Of a stretch of 64,000 nt of DNA, positions 1 to 8,357 are shown piece by piece. The position numbers were made by a program, and so were the translations under genes. How positions within the stretch are numbered: position 1 is the stretch's first letter; the number at the start of each line of letters is the position of its first letter. Under the pieces are notes generated by a model, which did no database searches, had not been told where the DNA came from, and was given only the letters and a program-made list of their open reading frames with translations. This DNA is from Endozoicomonas sp. 8E (GTDB lineage: Bacteria > Pseudomonadota > Gammaproteobacteria > Pseudomonadales > Endozoicomonadaceae). The DNA is taken from assembly GCF_032883915.1 (NCBI RefSeq), contig NZ_CP120717.1:3231697-3295696 (forward strand). The letters are read 5' to 3'.

Positions 1-1247
1 ATGGTCAGAGCAGTCTGTGTTGTTTTGATCTGATTTCCAATCAGGTAAAAAACAGGATATCTTGTTTCGTTATCTGCGGTTCCAACAAGAACAAACCCGC
101 CTTTGCGAAGAGGGTCGAGACGTGTGATACCGTCATTGGAAATGTCAACAGTGTTTTTGAAGACATCCATGGTGATTTTAGGACCCAGTCTGAACTCTGC
201 CGCCTCTGCCATATCGCCCTGGAATGTGTTCCCGATAACGGCCAATAGCCTCGACTGGTTTCTAATCGCAGGAAGATTGATTAATATTCCCTGATCAGGA
301 ATAAGATTGGAAAGAATGCGGTTGTGAAGCCTGGTGTATTTTCTCCCAATGACTGTGTTATTGGCAAACTGCAGGCCTGGGCCTCGGTACCAATAAGTGG
401 CGGATAAATTCAAAGGTATCTTGCAATCAAGATTAACTGCGGCCCGAACAGGAAGATGGAATACGTTTTCTTCTAATATCAGTCTTCGGTTATAACACTC
501 TGCAAAAACAATGGAGTCAATTAAAGGGAGGTTATTCTCTCGGCTTGGCTTGAAAGTGACGTGTCGTATATTACTCTCTCTTCTTTCCCCGAACAGGAAG
601 TTATCAGGGGCTCCAATCCTAACCATATTACTGCCTGTAAATCCTGGCCGATCCCTGATAACGATTTCAAAATCGATATTGGCAGCCCCAAGAATGTCCT
701 GACCGTCTTTCAATCGAATTTCACCGTCTATAAAGTATTCAACGGGAGTTTTACCAGGCACAGACGTCGTTGACGGAGAAGGCATTGCTGTGGTGCTATT
801 TGACTGAACTACCGAGGAAGAGGTCATATTCATCGAAGAGCTGGAAGTAACATTGGCAGGGGCAGTGGTTGTAGCAGAAGCAGAAGTAGTCGCAGAAGTA
901 GAAGCAGAAGCAGAAGCAGAAGCAGAAGCAGGGGTAAGCGCGGTTTCGGAGGAGAGCAAAATAACAGTGTTCTCAGGAATCCGTTCGATCAACTTATTTA
1001 AATTCTCTGTCGGGTTGGCTTTGAGAACAATGCACTGTCGATTGTAAACAAGGTTGCTATAAAGGTTCAGTTGTGCATCAACCCCCATCGTCTGTGGTGA
1101 AAGCTGTTCGCACAGTTCAGTCTGAAGGGGGGGAGCAGAAGCGGTTACAATTGGAGATTGAGTTGTGTTTTGTGCCTGCAGAATCAGAGCCTGTAACAGG
1201 AGTACAGGAGCGATTAAGCAGGCAAGATAATACTGTAGCTTGGTCAT
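1..1247 (-). CDS. Family A copy A1: exported beta-helix-like surface protein, 3' end beyond window
   Basis: Partial gene: 415 codons are visible from the ATG at 1245-1247 and the 3' end lies left of base 1. Residues 1-26 form a Sec signal peptide (MTK start, hydrophobic core, ending LILQAQ). Block 1 follows (GVDAQLNLYSNLVYNRQC), then an Ala/Ser/Thr linker of about 60 residues encoded partly by hexanucleotide gcagaa-type repeats near 868-935, then VEYFIDGEIRLKDGQDILGA. The family's usual AADDGFEIVI reads AANIDFEIVI here. Further on are HVTFKPS, FAECYNRRLILEENVFHLP and GPGLQFANNTVIG, the standard order. The visible part ends at GNQIKTTQTALT, so the C-terminal Cys module and tail are outside. 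Function is unknown; a surface or secreted role is inferred from the signal peptide and mucin-like linker. Confidence 0.85.
   Translation of the reverse strand, partial: MTKLQYYLACLIAPVLLLQALILQAQNTTQSPIVTASAPPLQTELCEQLSPQTMGVDAQLNLYSNLVYNRQCIVLKANPTENLNKLIERIPENTVILLSSETALTPASASASASASTSATTSASATTTAPANVTSSSSMNMTSSSVVQSNSTTAMPSPSTTSVPGKTPVEYFIDGEIRLKDGQDILGAANIDFEIVIRDRPGFTGSNMVRIGAPDNFLFGERRESNIRHVTFKPSRENNLPLIDSIVFAECYNRRLILEENVFHLPVRAAVNLDCKIPLNLSATYWYRGPGLQFANNTVIGRKYTRLHNRILSNLIPDQGILINLPAIRNQSRLLAVIGNTFQGDMAEAAEFRLGPKITMDVFKNTVDISNDGITRLDPLRKGGFVLVGTADNETRYPVFYLIGNQIKTTQTALT
868..935. repeat. gcagaa-type hexanucleotide repeat in A1
   Basis: Short in-frame repeat (mostly gcagaa, with gtagaa and gcagta variants) encoding alternating Ala/Ser/Thr in the A1 linker on the minus strand. 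Gain or loss of units would change linker length without shifting the frame. Confidence 0.7.
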
Positions 1248-1270
1248 GTTAAGGTCTCCCGATAAACCTA

Positions 1271-1320
1271 GATAGGAAGCCTAGACTCTGCATTTATACT
1301 TATCCATTAATATGATTAAG
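1271..1320 (-). promoter_or_regulatory. Family A upstream block and likely promoter of A1
   Basis: Read on the minus strand this block has TTAATGGATAAGTATAAATG followed by CAGAGTCTAGGCTTCC. TATAAA (1293-1298) is a plausible -10 box. The same block stands upstream of most other copies, which is the main support; no start site is known. Confidence 0.6.
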
Positions 1321-1524
1321 ATGTTTCAGGAAAATAGTTGGACTTTTCTTTCTACTCTCTCTTCAGTGCTCTTTCCCGGACTGCCAGCACTGACTCCAGA
1401 GCCATTTTATATCACTCGTTTTGCTCTTGAAGGGAATGTTTATCTCCCGAGATAATGTCTGGAGTCCCACGCAGGGACTTACAGGACCTGAAAGCACAGG
1501 AATCATGATAAACGCAGCTTACGC

Positions 1525-3396
1525 TTATAGATTCAACATTACAGCCAGAGTTGTTATAAAAGTTGTTATGACACCCAAAGCAGTCGTCGTGGCGGTTAAA
1601 CCGGCAGTTGAAGTGGTCACAACATCAGAGTCGTCTAAACCCGCTGATGTGGTGTTAACAACAGCAGGGGCAGCGACTGTAGGGCAGTTTGCTGCATTAT
1701 CAAAGTAGAGCTGACCCTGGATATTGGTCAGCCCGGATAGAACAGAAGCTCTGGAATAATTGATGGGAGTCCAGGTATTCATGATCTGGTTGAGTGTCGG
1801 TCTTCTGGTCGTCATGCCGGCGGTTGAACTCACGGATCTTTGGCACTCAGTTCCCAGCCGTAAGGAGTTAACTGCTATCACTGCATAATATTCGCTGTAT
1901 TGGTTCCACAGAGCCGTTCCCAGAAAGTCGTTACAGGCCAGGGCCAGTTCAATGCTGAAAGAGATGTTTATATCTTTCGTTGTGACGTAGATATAATTAC
2001 CAGCCAGTTTATAGCGAGGAACTTTACCGCCAAACCGATCACCTATAAGAGCGAATCCCCCTCGTCGGTCTGGAATTCCTGATGCAATTTCGTCACGCGT
2101 CACGCCTTCAGTATCAATGGTAACCGTGTTTCTGAAGATATCAATACTGCTTTCGGACGCAAGGTGAATCTCAGCCAATTGTGAGGTTTTGCCCCGGACT
2201 ATGTTCTCAATTATTTTGAGCTTGTTTGACTGTCTAGTGATGTAGCCAAAATTAATGATTATTGCTGCCAAGGGAATCATGCTGTGCTGTGTTGTGCGGA
2301 TGGTTTCACCTATTACCACGTTGTTGGCGAAACGCAAGCCTGGACCCGTTTGCAAATTATTGGCGGATGCATCCAGAGGTGTAGCGCATCTCATGTCGAC
2401 TGCGGCCAAGGTAGGGAGATATAAAACGTTGTTTTCTATAGCCAGTGTCCGGTTATAACAGTTTGTGTAAAAAATATTGTAGATTGGTCTATCAGGATCA
2501 GTTCCGGTTGGCCGGAAAGTTATGTGTTTTATATGATTGTCTATTGCTTCGCTGAAATTGAATCCGCCATTGTATTCAACTCCAACCTCGATCATGTTTC
2601 TGTCTGAAAAACCTGGGTGAAGCTTGATAACAATTTCATAACCGTCATCAGCAGCCCCGATGATGTCCTGACCGTTCTTCAAAGTTATTGCATTGGCGAT
2701 AAGATATTCAACAGTGGGCTTACCTGTCACGGGGGCAACGGTTGGAGAAGTTGTTTTGGAGGAAAGCAAGATAACAGTGTTATCAGGAATCTGTTTTATC
2801 AACTCACTTAAATCATCTGCAGGGTCGGCACTGAGAACAACGCACCGTCGTCTGCTAACAAGACCACTGTACTGTTTAAGCCGTTGTTCAACTCCCGTCG
2901 TTTGACCTCTGAGAGAGCTGCATAATTCCGGTAGGAGAGCTGCAGTAGTGGGCGTTGCAGTAGTAGCAGGAGCTGCAGTCGTAGGAGCTGCAGTTGACGA
3001 TTGAGCTGTAGCTGTCGATTGAACAGCGGCTGTTGATTGAACTCTGGCTGTCGGTTGAACTGAGGCTGTCGATTGAACTCCAGCGAACGGTTGAACTCCA
3101 GCGAACGGTTGAACTGCGACTGTTTGTTCAACTGCCGCTGTCGATTGAACTGCGGTTGTCGATTGAACTGCGGCTGTCGATTGAACTACGGCTGTCGATT
3201 GAACTGCGGCTGTCGATTGAACTGCGGCTGTCGGTTGAACTGCGGTTGACGATTGAACTGTTGCTGCCTGTTGAGCCATGGTTGTTGGATGAACTGCGGT
3301 TGTAAGTTGAGTCGTGTTTTGAGCCTGAAGGTTCAGGGGCAGTAACAGAAATACAGGAGCGATGAACAGGGCCGAATAATGCCGCAACTTAATCAT
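1525..3396 (-). CDS. Family A copy A2: exported beta-helix-like surface protein with 6-residue repeats
   Basis: 623 residues. The ATG at 3394-3396 is chosen because it gives MIKL as in most copies and AAGGAG stands just upstream; the frame stays open to 3441. Layout, which serves as the family description: signal peptide 1-26; linker 27-155, here of AAVQST-type units; block 1 (GQTTGVEQRLKQY, then RRRCVVLSADP and IPDNTVILLSS, about 159-213); a short variable linker; block 2 (YLIANAITLKNGQDIIGAAD, 230-250); a run of short strand-turn repeats with many Asn, typical of a right-handed beta-helix (ITFRPTG, TNCYNRTLAIENNVLYLP, GPGLRFANNVVIG, and so on); LACN and a second linker; NTWTPIN; and a hydrophobic tail ending VITTFITTLAVMLNL. 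Conserved Cys residues suggest disulphides in an exported protein. The beta-helix fold is inferred from the pattern. No catalytic motif is recognised. Confidence 0.88.
   Translation of the reverse strand: MIKLRHYSALFIAPVFLLLPLNLQAQNTTQLTTAVHPTTMAQQAATVQSSTAVQPTAAVQSTAAVQSTAVVQSTAAVQSTTAVQSTAAVEQTVAVQPFAGVQPFAGVQSTASVQPTARVQSTAAVQSTATAQSSTAAPTTAAPATTATPTTAALLPELCSSLRGQTTGVEQRLKQYSGLVSRRRCVVLSADPADDLSELIKQIPDNTVILLSSKTTSPTVAPVTGKPTVEYLIANAITLKNGQDIIGAADDGYEIVIKLHPGFSDRNMIEVGVEYNGGFNFSEAIDNHIKHITFRPTGTDPDRPIYNIFYTNCYNRTLAIENNVLYLPTLAAVDMRCATPLDASANNLQTGPGLRFANNVVIGETIRTTQHSMIPLAAIIINFGYITRQSNKLKIIENIVRGKTSQLAEIHLASESSIDIFRNTVTIDTEGVTRDEIASGIPDRRGGFALIGDRFGGKVPRYKLAGNYIYVTTKDINISFSIELALACNDFLGTALWNQYSEYYAVIAVNSLRLGTECQRSVSSTAGMTTRRPTLNQIMNTWTPINYSRASVLSGLTNIQGQLYFDNAANCPTVAAPAVVNTTSAGLDDSDVVTTSTAGLTATTTALGVITTFITTLAVMLNL
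3001..3300. repeat. 18-bp tandem repeats in the A2 linker
   Basis: About fifteen imperfect copies of an 18-bp unit (plus-strand form gcggctgtcgattgaact) encode the AAVQST hexapeptide on the minus strand. The unit is a multiple of three, so copy-number change keeps the frame. Confidence 0.8.
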
Positions 3397-3411
3397 TTTC
3401 AGGACTCCTTG

Positions 3412-3470
3412 GAAAGTCGATAGGAAGCCTAGACTCTGCATTAATACTTATCCATTAATATGATTAAGAT
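3412..3470 (-). promoter_or_regulatory. Family A upstream block and likely promoter of A2
   Basis: Same block as upstream of A1, with TATTAA (3441-3446) at the -10 position. The whole A1-A2 and A2-A3 spacers are near-identical over about 220 bp, including the following gene's 3' end, which points to a recent duplication of a gene-plus-spacer unit. Confidence 0.6.
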
Positions 3471-3672
3471 GTTTCAGGAAAATAGTTGGACTTTTCTTTC
3501 TACTCTCTCTTCAGTGCTCTTGCCCGGACTGCCAGCACGGACTCCAAAGCTATTTTATATCACCGGTTTTGCTCTTGATGGGAATGTAAATATGCCGAGA
3601 TGATGTCTGGAGTCCCACGCAGGGACTCACAGGACTTGAAAGCACAGGAATCAGGATAAACGCAGCTTACGC

Positions 3673-5493
3673 TTATAGATTCAACATTACAGCCAGAGTT
3701 GTTATAAAAGTTGTTATGACACCCAAAGCAGTCGTCGCGGCGGTTAGACCAGCAGATGAAGTGGTTACCAAGTCAGAGTCGTCTAAATCCGCTGATTTAG
3801 TGTTAATTAAAGCAGGGGGAGTGGCTGTCGGGCAGAGTGATGTACCAAAGTAGAACTGACCCTCGACGTTGGTCAGCCCAGTTAAAGCAGTAGCTTTGGA
3901 ATCATTGATGGGAGTCCAGCTATTCACGATCTGGCAGAGTGTCGGTGCACTGGTCGTTGCCATGCCGACGGTTGAACTCACGGATCTTCGGCACTCAGCT
4001 GCCAGTGGTAATGGATCAACGGCTTTCAGGGAGAAATATTCGTTACGTACATTCCACAGAGTCACTGCCATAAAGTGATTGCAGGCCAGGGTCAGATCAA
4101 GCTGTTTAATGATAGTTAAAGCTGTCGTTGTGAGGTAGATATCATTACCAGCCAGATTAATCAGAGGAGCTTTTCTATCGGTAAACCCAAGACCTCTTAA
4201 AGCGAATCCCCCTCGTCGGTTTTCAAATCCTGTTCTAATTTCACTGCGTGTTGTGCCTTTATTGTCGATGGAAATCGTGTTTCTGAAGATATCGATACTG
4301 CTTCCGGATCCAATTGAAATTTCAGCCAATTCTGAGATTTTGCCCCGGAATGTATTCTCAATTATTTCGAGCTTGTTTGACTGGTTATTGATCTTGCCAA
4401 GATTAATGAATATCGCTTCCTCGGCAATCATACTGTGCCGTGTTGTGCGGATGATTTCACCTATGACCTTGTTGTTGGCGAAACGCAAGCCCGGGCCCTT
4501 GCGCAAATCATTGGCGGATGCATCCAGAGCTGAATTGCAACTCATGTCAACTGCAGCCCAGGTAGGGAGATATAAAACGTTGTTTTCTATAGCCAGTGTC
4601 CGGTTATAACACTTTGTGTAAAAAATAGCGTAGATTGGATTATCGGGATTAGCTCCAGTTGGCCGGAAAGTTATGTGTTTTATATGATTGTCTATTGTTT
4701 CGCTAAAATTGAATTTACCATTGTATTCAACACCAACCCCGATCATGTATCTGTTTGTAAAACCTGGATGTAGCTTGATAACAATTTCAAAACCGTCATC
4801 AGCAGCTCCGATGATGTCCTGACCGTTCTTCAAAGCTATTGGACTGGCAATAAGATAATCAACAGTGGGCTTACCTGTTGTGGGGGCAACAGTTGGAGAA
4901 GTCGTTTTGGAGGAAAGCAAGATAACGGTGTTATCAGGAATCCGTTTTATCAACTCACTTAAATCATCTGCAGGGTCGGCACTGAGAACAATGCACTGTC
5001 GTCCGCTAAAAAGATCACTGTACTGATTCAGGCGTTGTTCAACCCCCGTCGTTTGACCTCTGAGAGAGTTGCATAATTCCGGTAGGAGAGCTGCAGTAGT
5101 GGGAGCTGCAGTAGTAGTAGGAGCTGCAGTCGTAGGAGCTGCGGTTGACGATTGAGCTGTAGCTGTCGATTGAGCTCTGGCTGTTGATTGAACTCCAGCT
5201 GTCGATTGAACTGCAGCGAACGGTTGAACTGCAGCGAACGGTTGAACTGCGACTGTTTGTTCAACTGCCGCTGTCGATTGAACGGCGGCTGTCGATTGAA
5301 CTGCCGCTGTCGATTGAACGGCGGCTGTCGATTGAACGGTGGTTGTCGGTTGAACTGCGGCTGTAGATTGAACTGCGGTTGTCGGCTGAACAGTGGTTGT
5401 AGATTGAGTCGTGTTTTGAGCCTGAAGGTTCAGAGCCAGTAACAGAAATACAGGGGCGAAAAACAGAGCCGGATCACGCTGCAACTTAATCAT
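3673..5493 (-). CDS. Family A copy A3: exported beta-helix-like surface protein with 6-residue repeats
   Basis: 606 residues, the closest relative of A2: the tail (ALGVITTFITTLAVMLNL) is identical and most body blocks match. Signal peptide is residues 1-25 (MIKLQRDPALFFAPVFLLLA...); the N-terminal linker of AAVQST-type units runs to about 135; block 1 has GVEQRLNQYSDLFSGRQC; block 2 is YLIASPIALKNGQDIIGAAD. The second linker is short, followed by NSWTPIN and LTNVEGQFYFG. The ATG at 5491-5493 begins MIKL and lies behind GGAGTCCCGAAA. Upstream is the 924-bp repeat-filled gap to A4. Exported surface protein of unknown function; paralogy is certain from the sequence, role is inferred. Confidence 0.88.
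   Translation of the reverse strand: MIKLQRDPALFFAPVFLLLALNLQAQNTTQSTTTVQPTTAVQSTAAVQPTTTVQSTAAVQSTAAVQSTAAVQSTAAVEQTVAVQPFAAVQPFAAVQSTAGVQSTARAQSTATAQSSTAAPTTAAPTTTAAPTTAALLPELCNSLRGQTTGVEQRLNQYSDLFSGRQCIVLSADPADDLSELIKRIPDNTVILLSSKTTSPTVAPTTGKPTVDYLIASPIALKNGQDIIGAADDGFEIVIKLHPGFTNRYMIGVGVEYNGKFNFSETIDNHIKHITFRPTGANPDNPIYAIFYTKCYNRTLAIENNVLYLPTWAAVDMSCNSALDASANDLRKGPGLRFANNKVIGEIIRTTRHSMIAEEAIFINLGKINNQSNKLEIIENTFRGKISELAEISIGSGSSIDIFRNTISIDNKGTTRSEIRTGFENRRGGFALRGLGFTDRKAPLINLAGNDIYLTTTALTIIKQLDLTLACNHFMAVTLWNVRNEYFSLKAVDPLPLAAECRRSVSSTVGMATTSAPTLCQIVNSWTPINDSKATALTGLTNVEGQFYFGTSLCPTATPPALINTKSADLDDSDLVTTSSAGLTAATTALGVITTFITTLAVMLNL
5141..5405. repeat. 18-bp tandem repeats in the A3 linker
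   Basis: Same 18-bp unit family as in A2 but with a different copy number and order, encoding AAVQST-type hexapeptides on the minus strand. Confidence 0.8.
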
Positions 5494-5518
5494 TTTCGGG
5501 ACTCCATGGAAAAGTCGA

Positions 5519-5566
5519 TAGGAAGCCTAGACGCTGTGTTTATACTTATCCATTAACATGATTAAG
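5519..5566 (-). promoter_or_regulatory. Family A upstream block and likely promoter of A3
   Basis: Conserved block with TATAAA (5539-5544) as -10 candidate, then the CTAGGCTTCC motif. The homology to the other copies stops soon after, where the repeat block of the A3-A4 gap begins. Confidence 0.6.
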
Positions 5567-5607
5567 GTGTTGCAAGAAAATTAGCAAAATCGTCGTAAAC
5601 CCTCGCC

Positions 5608-6312
5608 TAAGAGGCTGTCGCAAAACTCTTCATTCTCGTCATTCACGCGAAGGCGGGTGTCGCAAAACCCTCTCCAGCGAGGGAACGAGTTGACTCCAGT
5701 CATTCCCGGCTTCATTCTCGTCATTCCCGCGAAGGCGGGAATCCACACGACTCACCACCAGAACCATACTGCCCGATGCCCCCTTGGCCTTGTCATCCCC
5801 GAGAAGGCAGAGATCCACCGTTGGCGCTGGATTCCCGCCTTCGCGGGAATGACGACCTCAGAGCATGGGAACGAGTTGACTCCAGTCATTCCCGGCTTCA
5901 TTCTCGTCATTCCCGCGAAGGCGGGAATCCACACGACTCACCACCAGAACCATACTGCCCGATGCCCCCTTGGCCTTGTCATCCCCGAGAAGGCAGAGAT
6001 CCACCGTTGGCGCTGGATTCCCGCCTTCGCGGGAATGACGACCTCAGAGCATGGGAACGAGTTGACTCTCGTCATTCCCGACTTCATTCTCGTCATTCCC
6101 GACTTCATTCTCGTCATTCCCGCGAAGGCGGGAATCTACACTGACTCACCACCAGAACCACACTGCCCGGTGCCCCCTGGCCCTGTCATCCCCAAGAAGG
6201 CGGAAGCCCACTGTTGGCACTGGATTCCCGCCTTCGCGGGAATGACGACCTAACTCTGGTTTCCACGTTCCAGCATGGGAACGAGCTGTTAGAGTTTTGC
6301 GACAGCCTCGAT
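5608..6312. repeat. Composite repeat block with 186-bp direct repeats and REP-like palindromes
   Basis: Fills most of the 5494-6417 gap. It is bounded by inverted copies of GAGGCTGTCGCAAAACTC (left, near 5610; right complement near 6293-6310). Inside, a 186-bp unit is directly repeated (gggaacgagt at 5681, 5867 and 6053), with a diverged further copy. Each unit carries palindromes of the CATTCCCGCGAAGGCGGGAAT type, common in proteobacterial intergenic repeats. Open frames through it read VIPAKAGIH and WIPAFAGMT, the usual translation of such repeats, so it is not coding. A related palindrome occurs near 47150. Confidence 0.85.
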
Positions 6313-6417
6313 AAGGCGGGGAGCGTCACGTGGATCTTTCTGTCAATCCTCCCTTTAGTGCTGCTATCCAGGGTGTTGCAACAGCCTCTTTAAACCGGGG
6401 GGATGAGTCAGCTCAGG

Positions 6418-7977
6418 TTATAGTTTCAACAAAATGACCAGAGTGGCTATGAACTCCAAACCATTGGTCATTGAGGCTTTGACCGCCGATGAAGTGGAAA
6501 CCGGGCTGTTACTGAAAGTCATATTGGTAATAGAAGCAGAGGACTGAGGCTCTGTCATGCAAACAGCTGAGCCAAAGTAGAACTGACCCTCGACGTTGGT
6601 CAGTCCAGTCAAAGCAGTGGCTTTGGAATCATTGAAGGGAGTCCAGGTATTCACGATCTGGCAAAGTGTCGGTGCACTGGTCGTTGCCGGGCCGACGGTT
6701 GAACTCACGGAGCTTTGGCACTCACCTGCCAGTGGCAATGGATCAACGGCTTTCAGGGGGAAGTATTCGTTGTCTACTTTCCACAAAGTCATTCCCATAA
6801 AGTGGTTACAGGCCAGCGCCAGATCAAGCCTGTCATAGATAGTTAAAGCTGTCGTTGTGACGTAGATGTTGTTACCAGCCAGATTAATGAGAGGCGCTTT
6901 TCTATAGGCAAAAAGGAAAAGACTTTTTAAAGCGAATCCCCCCCTTCGGGTTTCAATTCCTGTACGAATTTCGCTACGTGTCTTGCCTTTATTGTCTATA
7001 ACAACAGTGTTTCTGAAGATATTAATATTGCTTCCGGACCCAATTGCAATCTGAGCCAATTCCGAGATTTTGCCCCGGAATGTGTTCTCAATTATTTCGA
7101 GTTTGTTTGACAGGTTGTTGATGTTGCGAAAATTAATGAATATTGCTTCCAGGGGAATCATACTGTGTTTTGTTGTGCGGATGGTATCACCAATGACCTT
7201 GTTATTAGCGAAACGTAAGCCCGGGCCCGTGTGCAAATCATTGGTGGATGCATCCAGATACGCAGTGCAATGAATGTTAACTGCGGCCCAGACAGGGAGA
7301 TAAAAAACGTTGTTTTCTATAGACAATGTCCGGTTATAGCAGTTTGTGTGAATAATAGCGTCAGTCAGAGTATCGGGATTAACTGCAGTTGGCCGGAAAG
7401 TAATATGTTTTATATGATTGTCTCCTGTTTCTCCAGAATTGAATTTGCGACTGTATCCAACTCCAACCCCGATCATATATCTGTTTGTAAAGTTATCATG
7501 AAGCTTGATAACAATTTCAAAACCGTCATCAGCAGCCCCGATGATGTCCTGACCGCTCTTCAAAACTATTGCACTGGCAATAAGATATTCAATAGTGGGC
7601 TTTCCTGTCACAGGGGTAAGGGTTGGAGAAGTCGTTTTGGAGGAGAGCAAGATAACGGTGTTATCAGGAATCCGTTTTATCAACTCACTTAAATCATCTG
7701 CAGGGTTGGCAGTGAGAACAACGCACTGTCGTCCGCTCACAAGATCACTGTAGTGGTTTAGCCGTTGTTCAACCCCCGTCGTTTGATCTCTGAGGGAGCT
7801 GCATAATTCTGTTGGAATGAGAGGTGCAGTAGTAGGAGCTGCAGTTGACGATTGAGCTGCGGCTGTCGGTTGAGCAGTGATTGTAGATTGAGTCGTGTTT
7901 TGAGCCTGAAGGTTCAGGGCAAGTAACAGAAACACAGGAGGGATGAACAGGGACGGATGGTGCTGCAAGTTAATCAT
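6418..7977 (-). CDS. Family A copy A4: exported beta-helix-like surface protein
   Basis: 519 residues, with a much shorter N-terminal linker than A2 and A3 (residues 26-57, no long hexapeptide run), though the body is close to A3. Signal peptide MINLQHHPSLFIPPVFLLLA. Block 1: DQTTGVEQRLNHYSDLVSGRQC. Block 2: YLIASAIVLKSGQDIIGAAD. Then TNCYNRTLSIENNVFYLP, GPGLRFANNKVIG, LACNHFM, NTWTPFN and NVEGQFYFG. The tail ends LEFIATLVILLKL. Comparison with A3 suggests the linker expands and contracts while the body is kept. The ATG at 7975-7977 aligns with the family start. Function unknown. Confidence 0.88.
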   Translation of the reverse strand: MINLQHHPSLFIPPVFLLLALNLQAQNTTQSTITAQPTAAAQSSTAAPTTAPLIPTELCSSLRDQTTGVEQRLNHYSDLVSGRQCVVLTANPADDLSELIKRIPDNTVILLSSKTTSPTLTPVTGKPTIEYLIASAIVLKSGQDIIGAADDGFEIVIKLHDNFTNRYMIGVGVGYSRKFNSGETGDNHIKHITFRPTAVNPDTLTDAIIHTNCYNRTLSIENNVFYLPVWAAVNIHCTAYLDASTNDLHTGPGLRFANNKVIGDTIRTTKHSMIPLEAIFINFRNINNLSNKLEIIENTFRGKISELAQIAIGSGSNINIFRNTVVIDNKGKTRSEIRTGIETRRGGFALKSLFLFAYRKAPLINLAGNNIYVTTTALTIYDRLDLALACNHFMGMTLWKVDNEYFPLKAVDPLPLAGECQSSVSSTVGPATTSAPTLCQIVNTWTPFNDSKATALTGLTNVEGQFYFGSAVCMTEPQSSASITNMTFSNSPVSTSSAVKASMTNGLEFIATLVILLKL

Positions 7978-8014
7978 TTTCAGGACTCCCCGGAAAAGTC
8001 GATTGGAAGCCTAG

Positions 8015-8174
8015 CAGCCTGTCGGACTTAAGTCTGCCCTACTGCGGTTGCGATAAATTGGTCTAAAAATTCCTGCCTCTTCGTCAAATAGCCCCGCTAT
8101 TCTCCTCAGAAGCAGAAATTTTTATCCTCAATTTCTCGCAATCCTCGCTACGGGCGCTTAAGTCCGACAGGCTG
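8015..8174. mobile_element. Miniature inverted-repeat element, type 1, with CTAG duplication
   Basis: 160-bp non-coding element with perfect 18-bp terminal inverted repeats (CAGCCTGTCGGACTTAAG). It is flanked on both sides by CTAG (8011-8014 and 8175-8178). The undisturbed family A upstream block has a single CTAG at this point (gcctagacg), so CTAG is the target duplication. The insertion separates the A4 start from its conserved promoter block. Confidence 0.85.
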
Positions 8175-8215
8175 CTAGACGCTGTGTTTATACTTATCCA
8201 TTAATATGATTAGGG
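8175..8215 (-). promoter_or_regulatory. Family A upstream block for A4, displaced by an insertion
   Basis: Conserved block with TATAAA (8187-8192). The 160-bp miniature element lies between it and the A4 start, so the transcript leader of A4 would be lengthened by about 164 bases. Confidence 0.55.
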
Positions 8216-8357
8216 TGTTGCAAGAAAATAGATGGACCTTTCTGCCTGTCCTCTCTTGCGTTTCTTTTACTCAGGGTGTTGGCCCTGACTCCTGAGCCAT
8301 TCATACACAGGGTTTTGCAACAACCGATTTAAACCGAAAGGATGAATCAGTTCAGGT

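Noticed and set aside
3033-3305. Plus-strand frame of repeated IELRLS units opposite A2
   Set aside because: Antisense shadow of the 18-bp repeats; no start context, and the minus-strand gene explains it.
5657-6253. Plus-strand open frame of 198 codons (VIPAKAGIH / WIPAFAGMT repeats)
   Set aside because: It is the translation of REP-like palindromes; both strands are open because the repeat unit is a multiple of three.
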